Positions 46,649 to 55,990 of a stretch of DNA of 64,000 nt are shown piece by piece. The position numbers and the translations under genes were made by a program. The stretch lies in assembly GCA_937922925.1 (NCBI GenBank), contig CALAKU010000006.1:1-64000 (forward strand). The letters run 5' to 3'. The notes under the pieces were generated by a model. That model made no database searches. It had not been told where the DNA came from and saw nothing but the letters and a program-made list of their open reading frames with translations. Position 1 is the first letter of the stretch. Every line of letters starts with the position of its first letter. The stretch is from an uncultured Arenicella sp. Lineage in GTDB: Bacteria > Pseudomonadota > Gammaproteobacteria > Arenicellales > Arenicellaceae.

Positions 46649-47536
46649 TCAAGCTTCTTTCGTTTGTGCAAACAAGTCGTCAAGTTTGCGTTCGTAATCG
46701 TGGTAATTGAGATAGTCGTACAGCTCCATGCGGGTCTGCATAGTCTCAACGACATCGCGTTGATGGCCTTTTTCTAATACGTCTTTGTAGACCATTTCGG
46801 CAGCTTTGTTCATAGCCCGCGTCGCGGTTAAGGGATACAAGACCATATTGACGCCGTTATCTGCCAATTCGTTTTTATCGAATAAGGGTGACATACCAAA
46901 TTCAGTCATGTTCGCAAGCAAGGGCGCGTGCATCGCATCTTCATAGGCTTGATACTGATCTAGGCTTGCCATGGCTTCGGCGAAGATGCCATCGGCTCCC
47001 GCTTCAAGATAGGCTTGCGCGCGCTCAATTGACCCTTCTAAGCCTTCTAATGCGTAAGAGTCTGTGCGTGCCAAAATAAAAAAGTCGTCGTCGGTTTTGG
47101 CATCCACAGCGGCTTTAATGCGATCCACCATTTCCTCTTTAGAGACAATCTCTTTATTGGGGCGATGCCCGCATCTTTTTTGCGCCACTTGGTCTTCCAT
47201 GTGTACAGCTGCTACGCCGGCGCGAATGCTTTCTTTTATGGTTCGGGCGATGTTAAATGCGCCGCCCCAGCCGGTGTCAATGTCGATCAAAAGTGGGGTG
47301 TCGACCACCGCTGTGATGCGCCGCGCGTCTTCAAGTACATCGTTCATACTGGTCATACCTAGATCGGGCAAGCCATAAGAAGCGTTTGCACATGCGCCAC
47401 CAGAAATATAGATTGCCTGATGGCCGATCTTAGTTGCCATCAATGCGGTGTAGGCATTGATCGTACCCATGATTTGCAGGGGATGATTGTCGTTCAAGGC
47501 TTGGCGAAAACGTCGCCCGGCTGAAGGATGGCTCAT
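46649..47536 (-). CDS. prpB: 2-methylisocitrate lyase PrpB
   Basis: Cleaves 2-methylisocitrate to pyruvate and succinate, the last step of the methylcitrate cycle. The 295-aa protein belongs to the isocitrate lyase/PEP mutase family; the active-site motif is [13 protein letters not shown] (KRCGH), with the metal site DIDTGWGG and HMEDQ. Starts 3 bp after the gntR stop on the minus strand, so gntR-prpB-prpC is one operon. Confidence 0.96.
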   Translation of the reverse strand: MSHPSAGRRFRQALNDNHPLQIMGTINAYTALMATKIGHQAIYISGGACANASYGLPDLGMTSMNDVLEDARRITAVVDTPLLIDIDTGWGGAFNIARTIKESIRAGVAAVHMEDQVAQKRCGHRPNKEIVSKEEMVDRIKAAVDAKTDDDFFILARTDSYALEGLEGSIERAQAYLEAGADGIFAEAMASLDQYQAYEDAMHAPLLANMTEFGMSPLFDKNELADNGVNMVLYPLTATRAMNKAAEMVYKDVLEKGHQRDVVETMQTRMELYDYLNYHDYERKLDDLFAQTKEA

Positions 47537-47539
47537 GAT

Positions 47540-48235
47540 TTAAGTCTCATTATTGAGTAGGGCGTTTCGAATCGATTCTTTAGCACGATTAATATGGCGT
47601 CGAATCAAAATTTCGGCGAGTTGAGAGTCGCGTTGTTCAATGGCATAGAATAATTGTGTGTGCTCTTTAAGGGCATGGTCTGAGCGTGACTTTAGTCGGC
47701 TAGTCTGAAATCGAAACATGCGAATCAAGTGATAAAGTTCATGGCAGAGCTGGTGACTAAGCAGGGCGTTGCCGCAGCTTTGGATGATTTTGTAGTGAAA
47801 ATCATCATCGCCGTCCTCTTGTAAATACTCACCTTGGTTTTGTTCAAAATGAACGCGATGATGATCGAGTAAACGACCGAGGTCTGTAATTTGCTCGTCA
47901 GTCATGTTTTGCGCAGCTAAAGCAGCGGCTTTGCCTTCTAGGGCTTCTCGCACCTCGTAGAGTTCCATCACCTTCGGCAAATCAAGGGTCACCACACGAG
48001 CGCCCACATGCGGCACGTGTTCGATCAGCTTTAGGCCCACCAAACGACGAATGGCTTCACGCAATGGGCCGCGGCTGACTTGAAAGCGTTCAGCTAGCTG
48101 TGGCTCGTTGAGTTTCTCGCCGGGCGGGATTTCGCCTTGAATAATGGCTTCACGCAGCGCTTCGGTGGTTAAGCCGCTGAGCGTTTTGTCGCCGCTTTCG
48201 CCATCTAAGCTTTTACTTTTGTGCTCTGCGTTCAT
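47540..48235 (-). CDS. GntR family regulator (FadR/FCD subfamily) of the prp operon
   Basis: 231-aa transcription factor. The winged HTH (about 20-90: ALREAIIQGEIPPGEKLNEPQLAERFQVSRGPLREAIRRL) is followed by an FCD ligand domain (about 95-220) with the metal-type residues in the helices around DDFHYKIIQSCGN and HALKEHTQ. First gene of the minus-strand prpBC operon and therefore the probable propionate-pathway regulator in place of PrpR. Two palindromes of the expected operator type lie in its upstream region. Confidence 0.92.
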   Translation of the reverse strand: MNAEHKSKSLDGESGDKTLSGLTTEALREAIIQGEIPPGEKLNEPQLAERFQVSRGPLREAIRRLVGLKLIEHVPHVGARVVTLDLPKVMELYEVREALEGKAAALAAQNMTDEQITDLGRLLDHHRVHFEQNQGEYLQEDGDDDFHYKIIQSCGNALLSHQLCHELYHLIRMFRFQTSRLKSRSDHALKEHTQLFYAIEQRDSQLAEILIRRHINRAKESIRNALLNNET

Positions 48236-48263
48236 GGGGAGCGAGTTTGCCGTGAGCCTTTAT

Positions 48264-48339
48264 TATTGTCAACAATATCAATTTAAAATGGGCTGTAAAT
48301 CTATTTATTGACCAAATTTTTGCGATTTTGTATACAAAA
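48264..48339. promoter_or_regulatory. Pair of predicted GntR operators in the gntR / acyl-CoA dehydrogenase divergent region
   Basis: Two palindromes of the form TTGTnnACAA: TATTGTCAACAATA at 48264-48277 and TTTTGTATACAAAA at 48326-48339 (perfect 14-bp palindrome). The first is about 29 bp before the gntR start, the second about 97 bp before the dehydrogenase start, with centres 62 bp apart. Both agree with the site before acnD. Confidence 0.65.
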
Positions 48340-48435
48340 AAATGAAAATCATGAATTTGAGTTGACTTGCTTGTTGCTAACAAGTATTTTCCTCGCACTG
48401 ACTTCCTACCACTTAAACCATGGATTAACCCTTCG

Positions 48436-50199
48436 ATGGCCGATTACAAAGCTCCAGTTCAGGAAATGTCGTTTGTACTAAACGATTTATTTGATGTTCA
48501 ATCTCTTACTACTATTCCAGCCTTTGCTGAAGCGACCCCTGATTTAGTTGACGCGGTGGTGCAAGAAGCAGGCAAGTTTGCGGCCGAAGTGATCGCTCCA
48601 TTAAATCGTCAAGGCGACATTCAGCATTCAAGGGCCAAAGACGGCGCTGTGACCACACCGGATGGTTTTAAAGAAGCCTACTCCTTATTCCAACAAAACG
48701 GCTGGACTAGCTTGGCCCAAGACCCCAATTACGGAGGGCAAGGCTTGCCATTCACTGTCCACATGGCGGCCAGCGAATTTTGGAACAGCGCGAATATGTC
48801 GTTTGCTCTATGCCCAATGCTCAGCGCTGGTGGCATGGATGTGTTAATGGCTCATGCATCGCAAGACTTGCGAGATAAATTCTTGCCGCAATTAGTGAGT
48901 GGAGAATGGACCGGCACTATGAATCTAACCGAACCTCATGCGGGTTCGGATTTATCCAGCTTGAAAACTAAAGCCCGGCCTGATGGTGATCATTACTTGC
49001 TCAAAGGGCAGAAGATTTACATCACCTGGGGCGAGCACGATATGGCAGACAATATTCTGCATATTGTATTAGCTCCGCTAGAAGATGCGCCTGCTGGCGT
49101 AAAAGGCTTGTCCTTGTTTCTAGTACCAAAGTACTTAGTTAACGAAGATGGTAGCCTCGGAGATCGCAACGACTTAAGCGTGGTGTCCACCGAAGAAAAG
49201 TTAGGCATTAACGGCAGCCCGACCTGTGTCATGAGCTTTGGCGAAAACCAAGGCGCAGTGGGCTATATGATCGGCGAGCCCGGCCAAGGCCTGGCGTGCA
49301 TGTTTACCTTAATGAACCACGCTCGCCTGGAAGTCGGTTTAGAGGGCGTAGGTTTGTCTGAACGCTCTTATCAAGACGCACTGGATTATGCCAAGCAACG
49401 CGTGCAAGGCCGAGACCCGGAGAGTGGCGCTTCCACCACTATTATCGGCCATCCTGACGTGCAGCGAATGTTGATGCAAATGAAATCGATGACCGATGCC
49501 ATGCGCGCTTTGTGCTTTGATGCCTCCTTATCACACGATTTAAGAAGCCACGCTGAAGACGAGCAAGTTAAGGCTTATCACTCTGTCAAGTTCGCCTTAT
49601 TAACGCCGATCGCCAAGGCCTGGTGTACCGAGCTTGTGAATGAAGTGACGTCGCTGGGCATTCAAATTCACGGTGGTATGGGGTTTGTAGAAGAAACCGG
49701 CGTGGCCCAGCATTATCGTGATGCGCGCATCACCGCGATTTATGAGGGCACGACAGGCATTCAAGCGAATGACCTAGTCGGACGCAAACTAGTGCGCGAT
49801 AGCGGCCAAGGGTTTGCAGCCTTGATGAGTGAAATGCGCGCCACCTTAGACGACTTTTCACATGACGAGCAAAGCAAAGCGCAGTTCGCGCAACATCTTG
49901 ATCGCTTGCAAGTCACCGCTGATTTTATTTTGAACAATAACAGCCAAAGTGCCAGTTTTGAGGGCGCGGTGGCGGTCAACTTTTTGATGCAAATGGGCTA
50001 CGTTTGCGGCGCTTGGTATCACCTGCGCAGTTTTATGGCGGCAGACAAAAGCACAGGCGATGCGCAGTTCAATCAAGCAAAAAAATTAGCGGCTCGATTT
50101 TATGTGGCGCAAGTTCTACCTCGAGCGAGCGCCCATGCCGATGCGGTTGAGCACGGTGCGGGCATCGGAGTGGAGTTGTCCGAGGCCGCTTTCGTTTAA
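48436..50199 (+). CDS. Acyl-CoA dehydrogenase, long DmdC-like form
   Basis: FAD enzyme of 587 aa; ATG at 48436 (MADYKAPVQEMSFVLNDLF) is the family start, and the 23 codons upstream in frame are rejected. The N-terminal AcylCoA_DH domain has WTGTMNLTEPHAGSDL and the middle domain KIYITWGEHD; the catalytic Glu region is YEGTTGIQANDL; a C-terminal extra domain (about 460-587) is of the DmdC/acetyl-CoA-dehydrogenase-C type. Homologues include 3-methylmercaptopropionyl-CoA dehydrogenase and other short/medium chain enzymes; the substrate is not determined by sequence. Followed after 3 bp by a TetR gene. Confidence 0.9.
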   Translation: MADYKAPVQEMSFVLNDLFDVQSLTTIPAFAEATPDLVDAVVQEAGKFAAEVIAPLNRQGDIQHSRAKDGAVTTPDGFKEAYSLFQQNGWTSLAQDPNYGGQGLPFTVHMAASEFWNSANMSFALCPMLSAGGMDVLMAHASQDLRDKFLPQLVSGEWTGTMNLTEPHAGSDLSSLKTKARPDGDHYLLKGQKIYITWGEHDMADNILHIVLAPLEDAPAGVKGLSLFLVPKYLVNEDGSLGDRNDLSVVSTEEKLGINGSPTCVMSFGENQGAVGYMIGEPGQGLACMFTLMNHARLEVGLEGVGLSERSYQDALDYAKQRVQGRDPESGASTTIIGHPDVQRMLMQMKSMTDAMRALCFDASLSHDLRSHAEDEQVKAYHSVKFALLTPIAKAWCTELVNEVTSLGIQIHGGMGFVEETGVAQHYRDARITAIYEGTTGIQANDLVGRKLVRDSGQGFAALMSEMRATLDDFSHDEQSKAQFAQHLDRLQVTADFILNNNSQSASFEGAVAVNFLMQMGYVCGAWYHLRSFMAADKSTGDAQFNQAKKLAARFYVAQVLPRASAHADAVEHGAGIGVELSEAAFV

Positions 50200-50202
50200 G
50201 TA

Positions 50203-50823
50203 ATGGAAGCCATCTCAAGCTCAAGGCGTACCCAAGCGCAACGTACCGAAGAATCCGATCAGCGAATGTTTGAGGCGGCCTTGTCGCTGATTAACGAACG
50301 TGGCGCGGCCGACACAAATTTAAGCGAAGTTGGTATTCGCGCAGGCTACAGTCGAGGTCTAGCCAGCCACCGATTTGGCAACAAAGAAAACTTATTCGCG
50401 TTTGTGGTACGCCGTTTGGGCGAACATTGGCTGGATCAGTTAAAGACATCAATTGGCAATGCGGTTGGCTTGTCTGCGGTGGAGAAGGCTTTAGACCAAC
50501 ACTATGCCTTTTGCGTCGAAGCGCCTGAGTCGGTGCGATGCCTGTATTTGCTGTGGTTTGAATCGATCAATAAAGAATCAGAGCTCAGTGCCACGATTAA
50601 AAACATCCATCAACGGCGTTTTCAAGACGTAGTAAATTGGATATTGCGCGATTCCACCGTAGCTGAATCCGTAAAGCGTGAGGCGGATATTATCGCCGCG
50701 CAATTCAGTGCCAGCGTGGTCGGTATTGTTTATTTTTGGCTCGCAAATCCAGACAAACTGGTCGAAACCAAGCGCCTGCATGACGGTTTGAAGCGCACCA
50801 TGCAATACGCGTTCAACGCCTAG
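50203..50823 (+). CDS. TetR family regulator
   Basis: 206 aa. HTH in residues 15-60 (LINERGAADTNLSEVGIRAGYSRGLASHRFGNKENLF), with an all-helical ligand domain after it. The start lies 3 bp after the acyl-CoA dehydrogenase stop, so both are on one mRNA. It probably senses an acyl-CoA of the pathway and could also act on the downstream icmF gene, whose upstream region has repeated AGTTAACT palindromes. Confidence 0.9.
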   Translation: MEAISSSRRTQAQRTEESDQRMFEAALSLINERGAADTNLSEVGIRAGYSRGLASHRFGNKENLFAFVVRRLGEHWLDQLKTSIGNAVGLSAVEKALDQHYAFCVEAPESVRCLYLLWFESINKESELSATIKNIHQRRFQDVVNWILRDSTVAESVKREADIIAAQFSASVVGIVYFWLANPDKLVETKRLHDGLKRTMQYAFNA

Positions 50824-50975
50824 TGGGCCCCGGTTTTTTAATGTGCCTTAAATCTTTGAGCATATCCACTATCCGACATAGTGATAGCGAACTGGCATAC
50901 CTGAAAACGGAGGCTTCAAATTTTAGAAGCATCCAAGACAAATTAAACGCAGTTACATCAAGCACAGCTAAATCC

Positions 50976-51024
50976 AGTTAACTAAGTCCCAGTTAACTAG
51001 ACAGAAAATTAACTAGACAGAAAA
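50976..51024. repeat. Repeats before icmF: AGTTAACT palindromes and a 16-bp tandem duplication
   Basis: AGTTAACT, an 8-bp palindrome, occurs at 50976-50983 and 50991-50998. TTAACTAGACAGAAAA occurs twice in tandem at 50993-51008 and 51009-51024 without mismatch. The block lies 46-94 bp before the icmF ATG, a usual place for an operator. Confidence 0.75.
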
Positions 51025-51069
51025 CCGGGCAGCAAACGTTTTTAGCAATGAACACATTGCGAGGTTTAT

Positions 51070-54000
51070 ATGAGTTTATCGGCTCCAAGCAATCAATCCA
51101 GCGATCACAGCAGCAAACAAGAGGGGCTGGTCGCGAATAAAATTCCGCTTCGCTTTGTCACCGCAGCAAGCTTATTTGATGGGCATGACGCGTCGATCAA
51201 TATCATGCGTCGAATTCTGCAATCGCAGGGCGTTGAAGTAATTCACTTAGCACATAATCGGTCGGTCGCCGAAGTTGTTAAGACGGCGATTGAAGAAGAT
51301 GTCGATGCCATCGCCATGAGTTCGTATCAAGGCGGGCATGTCGAATACTTCAAATACATGGTCGACATGCTGGCCGAGAACGGCGCCTCGCGAGTTAAGG
51401 TGTTTGGTGGCGGTGGTGGGGTTATTGTCCCCAGCGAAATACAAGATCTGCATGACTATGGCGTAAGCCGAATCTACTCGCCGCAAGATGGTATGCAACT
51501 CGGTTTGGTTGGCATGATTCAAGACATGATTGAACAATGTAGCCTTGCCAGAGAATTCCCTTCGGCAAGCTCGTTTAGTGATACTCAAAACTACAAAAGC
51601 TTGGCGCGTATTATCACGGCGATTGAAACCGGCCAAGAAGTTGATGTGCCGGCGGTTGTCAAACGCCCACCGGTATTAGGTATTACCGGTACCGGCGGCG
51701 CAGGCAAATCGTCACTGACCGATGAAATTATCCGGCGGTTTCGAATCGACAGCGACAACACCGCACGAATTGCGGTCATCGCCGTTGACCCAACGCGGCG
51801 TAAAACAGGTGGCGCTTTGTTAGGTGATCGAATCCGCATGAACGCCATCTATCATCCCGCTATTTTTATGCGTTCACTGGCGACGCGGGGAGGGCAAGGT
51901 GAAGTGCCCGAGGCATTGCAAGACATTATCAATGCCGTTGCCGTATTTGATTTCGATTTGATTATTGTAGAGACGCCCGGGATTGGGCAGGGCGACGCTG
52001 GCATCGTGCCGTATGTCGACGCAAGCATGTACGTGATGACACCAGAGTTTGGTGCGCAAAGCCAACTCGAAAAAATCGATATGCTGGATTTCGCCGATCT
52101 TGTTGTCATCAATAAGTTTGATCGCAAAGGCGCGGCCGATGCCTTACGTGATGTGTCTAAACAAGTGCAGCGCAATCGAGAAGCGTGGGATACCAAAGCC
52201 AGCGAAATGCCTGTCTATGGTTCGATTGCGTCGCGTTTTGGCGACGACGGTGTCACCTCGGCCTACCATGGCTTGCTGCAAATATTAAGAGCGCGTGGCT
52301 TACGACAATGGCAATCCAAGTTGGTGAAGCGAGAGCAACGCGAGCCCAGTGAGCGCTCCGTAATTGTGCCTACTCAGCGCCAACGTTATTTGGCCGAGAT
52401 TGCCAATACGGTGCGCGGCTATCACAGTCAAACCGAGCGCCAAAGTGAGTTGGCGCATCGTCACGCCGCCTTACGTTTATCGGCAAGCATAGTGGGCGGC
52501 GATCATCCTGCAATTGATGAAGCATTAGCTGATCATGATCGTCAACTAAGCGTTGAGTCTAAAACACTATTAGAACAATGGCCTGAGCAAAAAGCCAAAG
52601 CGCAGGCCGTCGAAGCTCGAGAGAGTTTATCCGGAACCTTGATTCCTCGTTTGAGTCTGCCCCGGTTTCGTGATCAAGGTGATTTGCTCAGTTGGTTACG
52701 TCGCGAACACTTGCCGGGGTTCTTCCCTTACACCGCAGGCGTGTTTCCCTTAAAACGAGAAGGCGAAGACCCAGCGCGCATGTTTGCCGGCGAGGGAGAC
52801 CCCGAGCGGACCAATCTGCGGTTTAAGCGGTTGTCAGAACATTCGGATGCCAAGCGCCTATCGACCGCCTTTGATTCAGTCACGCTGTACGGTTTCGACC
52901 CGGCGTTACGCCCAGACATCTACGGCAAGATTGGCAATTCCGGCGTGTCGGTAGCAACGCTGGATGACATGAAGCAACTATTTGATGGCTTCGATTTATG
53001 CGACCCGTCGACCTCGGTGTCAATGACCATTAATGGGCCGGCGCCAGCGATTCTTGCGATGTTTTTAAATACCGCGATTGACCAACAGCTTGATCGCTTC
53101 AAAGACGAGCATGGGCGCTCGCCGTCTGATCAAGAGGCCCAAGACTTAAGAGCCAATGCGCTTAAACAAGTCAGAGGCACGGTACAAGCGGATATTCTAA
53201 AGGAAGACCAAGGCCAGAATACGTGCATTTTCTCTACCGAGTTTAGCCTGCGCATGATGGGCGACATTCAACAATATTTTATTGATCACGAGATTCGCAA
53301 TTTTTACTCGGTGTCCATCTCGGGTTATCACATTGCCGAAGCTGGAGCGAACCCCATCTCTCAATTGGCCTTTACATTGGCGAATGGGTTTACCTTTGTC
53401 GAGACTTACTTGGCGAGGGGCATGCACATCGATGATTTTGCCTCGAATTTGTCGTTCTTTTTCTCCAATGGCATGGACCCAGAGTACACGGTGATTGGTC
53501 GGGTCGCGCGGCGCATTTGGGCCGTCGCTATGCGCGATAAATATGGTGCCAATGCGCGCAGCCAAAAGCTCAAATATCATGTGCAAACCTCGGGCCGATC
53601 TTTGCATGCACAAGAAATGCAGTTCAATGATATCCGCACCACCTTGCAAGCCCTTCTCGCGATCTATGATAACTGCAATAGCCTGCATACCAACGCCTAC
53701 GATGAGGCGATTACCACGCCTACCGAAGAATCAGTGCGGCGTGCCTTGGCCATTCAACTGATTATCAATCGCGAGTTTGGCCTAGCGAAAAATGAGAACC
53801 CCCTACAAGGCTCGTTCATTGTCGAAGACCTAACCGACTTAGTTGAAGAAGCGGTGCTCAAAGAATTTGAGCGTATTTCAGATCGAGGGGGCGTACTAGG
53901 CGCCATGGAAACCGGTTATCAGCGCGGGCGAATCCAAGACGAGTCGATTTATTATGAAACCAAAAAACATGACGGCTCTTACCCTTTGATTGGCGTTAAC

Positions 54001-54273
54001 ACCTTTCTGCCAGAAAAAACCGAAACCGAGTCGCCAGCCATCGAATTAGCCCGCAGTACTGAGGCCGAGAAACAAAGCCAAATTGATCGCTTGGCCGACT
54101 TTCATGAACGCCATCAAGATCAGGCCGCGGCCACACTCGAACAAGTCAAACAAAGTATTACCGACGGTGAAAATGGCTTTGAAGCTCTAATGAAAGCGGT
54201 ACGAGTGTGTTCCCTTGGGCAGTTAACTGATGCATTCTTCGAGGTCGGTGGGCAGTACCGCCGCAACACCTAA
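51070..54273 (+). CDS. icmF: Fused isobutyryl-CoA mutase IcmF
   Basis: Coenzyme B12-dependent mutase that interconverts isobutyryl-CoA and n-butyryl-CoA and carries its own G-protein chaperone; 1067 aa. Domains: B12-binding (about 25-155, His39 in SLFDGHDASI), MeaI-type GTPase (about 195-430; Walker A GTGGAGKSS near 206, NKFD near 348), linker, mutase barrel (about 545-1067). The substrate-specificity residues match IcmF, not methylmalonyl-CoA mutase: Phe559 in AGVFPLKR where MCM has Tyr, and Gln716 in GQNTCIF where MCM has Arg. Lies downstream of a TetR gene. Confidence 0.94.
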   Translation: MSLSAPSNQSSDHSSKQEGLVANKIPLRFVTAASLFDGHDASINIMRRILQSQGVEVIHLAHNRSVAEVVKTAIEEDVDAIAMSSYQGGHVEYFKYMVDMLAENGASRVKVFGGGGGVIVPSEIQDLHDYGVSRIYSPQDGMQLGLVGMIQDMIEQCSLAREFPSASSFSDTQNYKSLARIITAIETGQEVDVPAVVKRPPVLGITGTGGAGKSSLTDEIIRRFRIDSDNTARIAVIAVDPTRRKTGGALLGDRIRMNAIYHPAIFMRSLATRGGQGEVPEALQDIINAVAVFDFDLIIVETPGIGQGDAGIVPYVDASMYVMTPEFGAQSQLEKIDMLDFADLVVINKFDRKGAADALRDVSKQVQRNREAWDTKASEMPVYGSIASRFGDDGVTSAYHGLLQILRARGLRQWQSKLVKREQREPSERSVIVPTQRQRYLAEIANTVRGYHSQTERQSELAHRHAALRLSASIVGGDHPAIDEALADHDRQLSVESKTLLEQWPEQKAKAQAVEARESLSGTLIPRLSLPRFRDQGDLLSWLRREHLPGFFPYTAGVFPLKREGEDPARMFAGEGDPERTNLRFKRLSEHSDAKRLSTAFDSVTLYGFDPALRPDIYGKIGNSGVSVATLDDMKQLFDGFDLCDPSTSVSMTINGPAPAILAMFLNTAIDQQLDRFKDEHGRSPSDQEAQDLRANALKQVRGTVQADILKEDQGQNTCIFSTEFSLRMMGDIQQYFIDHEIRNFYSVSISGYHIAEAGANPISQLAFTLANGFTFVETYLARGMHIDDFASNLSFFFSNGMDPEYTVIGRVARRIWAVAMRDKYGANARSQKLKYHVQTSGRSLHAQEMQFNDIRTTLQALLAIYDNCNSLHTNAYDEAITTPTEESVRRALAIQLIINREFGLAKNENPLQGSFIVEDLTDLVEEAVLKEFERISDRGGVLGAMETGYQRGRIQDESIYYETKKHDGSYPLIGVNTFLPEKTETESPAIELARSTEAEKQSQIDRLADFHERHQDQAAATLEQVKQSITDGENGFEALMKAVRVCSLGQLTDAFFEVGGQYRRNT

Positions 54274-54280
54274 AACGACT

Positions 54281-54481
54281 ATGACTAAGCCTTTAACTAC
54301 TCGGCCCTCAGCCAAGCAAAAAAGATCGATTCCCGAGCTTAAAGAAAACGAACATTTTTATATGGAAAATGGCTTTATGGTTTTAACCGAGGCTTATCAC
54401 TTAGCCCGCGGAACCTGCTGTGGCAACGCCTGCCGACATTGCCCTTTTGACCACATCAATGTGAGAAATAAGCGTGACTAA
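54281..54481 (+). CDS. DUF5522 family small cysteine-rich protein
   Basis: 66-aa protein starting at ATG 54281, 7 bp after the icmF stop. The core [22 protein letters not shown] and the motif [11 protein letters not shown] (four cysteines, metal-binding style) are characteristic of DUF5522 proteins, a small family with no defined function. It overlaps the rraA start by 8 bp, so icmF, this gene and rraA can be on one transcript. Confidence 0.85.
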   Translation: MTKPLTTRPSAKQKRSIPELKENEHFYMENGFMVLTEAYHLARGTCCGNACRHCPFDHINVRNKRD

Positions 54482-54959
54482 TCTCTCTACTCCCGATCTA
54501 TGTGATCAATTTCCTGAGCAAGTTCGAGTTCTTGATCCCGTGTTTAGCAGTTACGGCGGGCAGGCTCAGTTTTTTGGTGAAGTCGTAACCATAAAGTGCT
54601 TTGAGGACAACTCCGTAGTCAAACAATTGCTTAATGAAGCTGGTTTGGGGCGGGTTATTGTTATGGACGGTGGTGGCTCATTGCGTCGTGCAATTCTTGG
54701 TGACATGCTGGCTGAAAATGCGGTAAAGAATGGCTGGAGCGGTTTGATTATCAACGGTTGCATTCGCGACTGCGATGAAATCGCCAAATTACCATTGGGC
54801 GTAAAGGCCTTGAATACGCATCCAATGAAAACTGAAAAGCGCGGCCTCGGCGATTTGAATGTGCCGGTAACGTTTGCAGGGCAAACCATCAAGCCCGGCC
54901 ATTGGGTCTACGCCGACAACAATGGAATAGTGCTTAGTGACCAACCGCTCGATCAATAG
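54474..54959 (+). CDS. rraA: Ribonuclease E activity regulator RraA
   Basis: 161 aa, starting at GTG 54474. RraA forms a ring-shaped trimer of the methyltransferase-like/aldolase fold and inhibits RNase E in E. coli. The family pattern [46 protein letters not shown] and [14 protein letters not shown] is strong. As the family also includes HMG/CHA aldolases the enzymatic alternative exists, but these motifs favour true RraA. Confidence 0.93.
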   Translation: MTNLSTPDLCDQFPEQVRVLDPVFSSYGGQAQFFGEVVTIKCFEDNSVVKQLLNEAGLGRVIVMDGGGSLRRAILGDMLAENAVKNGWSGLIINGCIRDCDEIAKLPLGVKALNTHPMKTEKRGLGDLNVPVTFAGQTIKPGHWVYADNNGIVLSDQPLDQ

Positions 54960-54983
54960 TGTTTGATCCTAAGAAATAATCGC

Positions 54984-55008
54984 AGCCGCTTTAAAACTTA
55001 AGCGGCTT
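54984..55008 (+). terminator. Hairpin after rraA, weak terminator candidate
   Basis: AGCCGCTT (54984-54991) and AAGCGGCT (55000-55007) around TAAAACTT-like loop, 25 bp after the rraA stop. There is only a short T-containing tail (TTACATTCTC), so termination is not certain. Confidence 0.5.
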
Positions 55009-55120
55009 ACATTCTCTGGGCTTAGATTCTCTTAAGGACTGGGATGTTCAAATGACTAGGTTCTTCGAGTGACTCATGTCTTCAAGGAACTGATGTCGTC
55101 AAGTGATAAGCCTCAAAGAA

Positions 55121-55984
55121 TCAGAAAGCCAAGTCGTTTTGCGTAATCGTATTCGTGCGTTTAAAGCGAGATCGTAGAGACCAGTGCTTGCCCCTGTATT
55201 GAGTCGTAAGGGTTGACCCTGTGTTTACCCACAAAAATTCTCGATTGAACAACACTCTAGGGCGATAGTCTGTGGCACGAATCGCCGGCATAAAATCGTG
55301 AATCGAATTAATGTGCTGCTTGTTAGTCGCTTCCAATACGTAATCTTGGCCTCGGTGGTTGAGCACAACCCAAGCGTGCCCGCCGCTCGGCAATTCGCCC
55401 AGTGCGACCTTGGCATCGTAGCCCAGGCCGATTAGCCAGTCGGCTAAAAGTAGGGCGTGGTCTTCGCAATCCCCATGGCTGTAAGCGTAGGCTTGTTTTG
55501 AATTTTGCCACACATCCTGCATGTGTAGGCCATACAGTTTGTGATCAAATAAGTAGCGTTTGCGTTGGCTTAAACTCGCTAAAGGAACCCAAATTTTCTC
55601 CGTTTCAAATGGCACGAATCCCAAAAGATAGCTATTGGCAATGTAGTGCTGTTTATTCACTGCGGTTGCCGCATAGGTAAACAGCCGTTTATTACGATCG
55701 TTTATCTGATAACTCCAATAGCGTTTTTCTGTGGGCAGCTCACCAAGCTGTTTGTCTAAACTCGCTTGGTCAATGTAGGAGTCATCAAGAGTGCTAAACG
55801 CGGTTCCGATTTGCAGCCGGTCTTGTTCACCTGTCAATTGGGCGTCATCGACAGGTGGGAGTTCAAGCTGCTTGGCGGGCGCGACAACGAGCTGGCGATC
55901 GGCGTTTTCGTGTTGAATCTCTTTGAGTTTAGAGACCACAACAGAAAGCATCAAGGCCAGCACAATGTGCCACCATTTTTTCAC
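55121..55984 (-). CDS. Transglutaminase-like cysteine peptidase family protein
   Basis: 287-aa protein with an N-terminal membrane/signal segment (WWHIVLALMLSVVVS), so it acts in the periplasm. A transglutaminase-like catalytic triad is visible: Cys in HGDCEDHALLLADWL, His in GGHAWVVLN, and an acidic residue in YVLEATN. Related folds include LapG-type and BTLCP proteases. Its substrate is unknown. It starts 6 bp after the DUF350 gene and is the last gene of a three-gene operon with an MBL enzyme. Confidence 0.85.
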   Translation of the reverse strand: MKKWWHIVLALMLSVVVSKLKEIQHENADRQLVVAPAKQLELPPVDDAQLTGEQDRLQIGTAFSTLDDSYIDQASLDKQLGELPTEKRYWSYQINDRNKRLFTYAATAVNKQHYIANSYLLGFVPFETEKIWVPLASLSQRKRYLFDHKLYGLHMQDVWQNSKQAYAYSHGDCEDHALLLADWLIGLGYDAKVALGELPSGGHAWVVLNHRGQDYVLEATNKQHINSIHDFMPAIRATDYRPRVLFNREFLWVNTGSTLTTQYRGKHWSLRSRFKRTNTITQNDLAF

Positions 55985-55990
55985 GGTGGC

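Noticed and set aside
53197-53688. 163-aa minus-strand ORF within icmF
   Set aside because: Lies entirely inside a conserved mutase domain on the other strand; no recognisable features.
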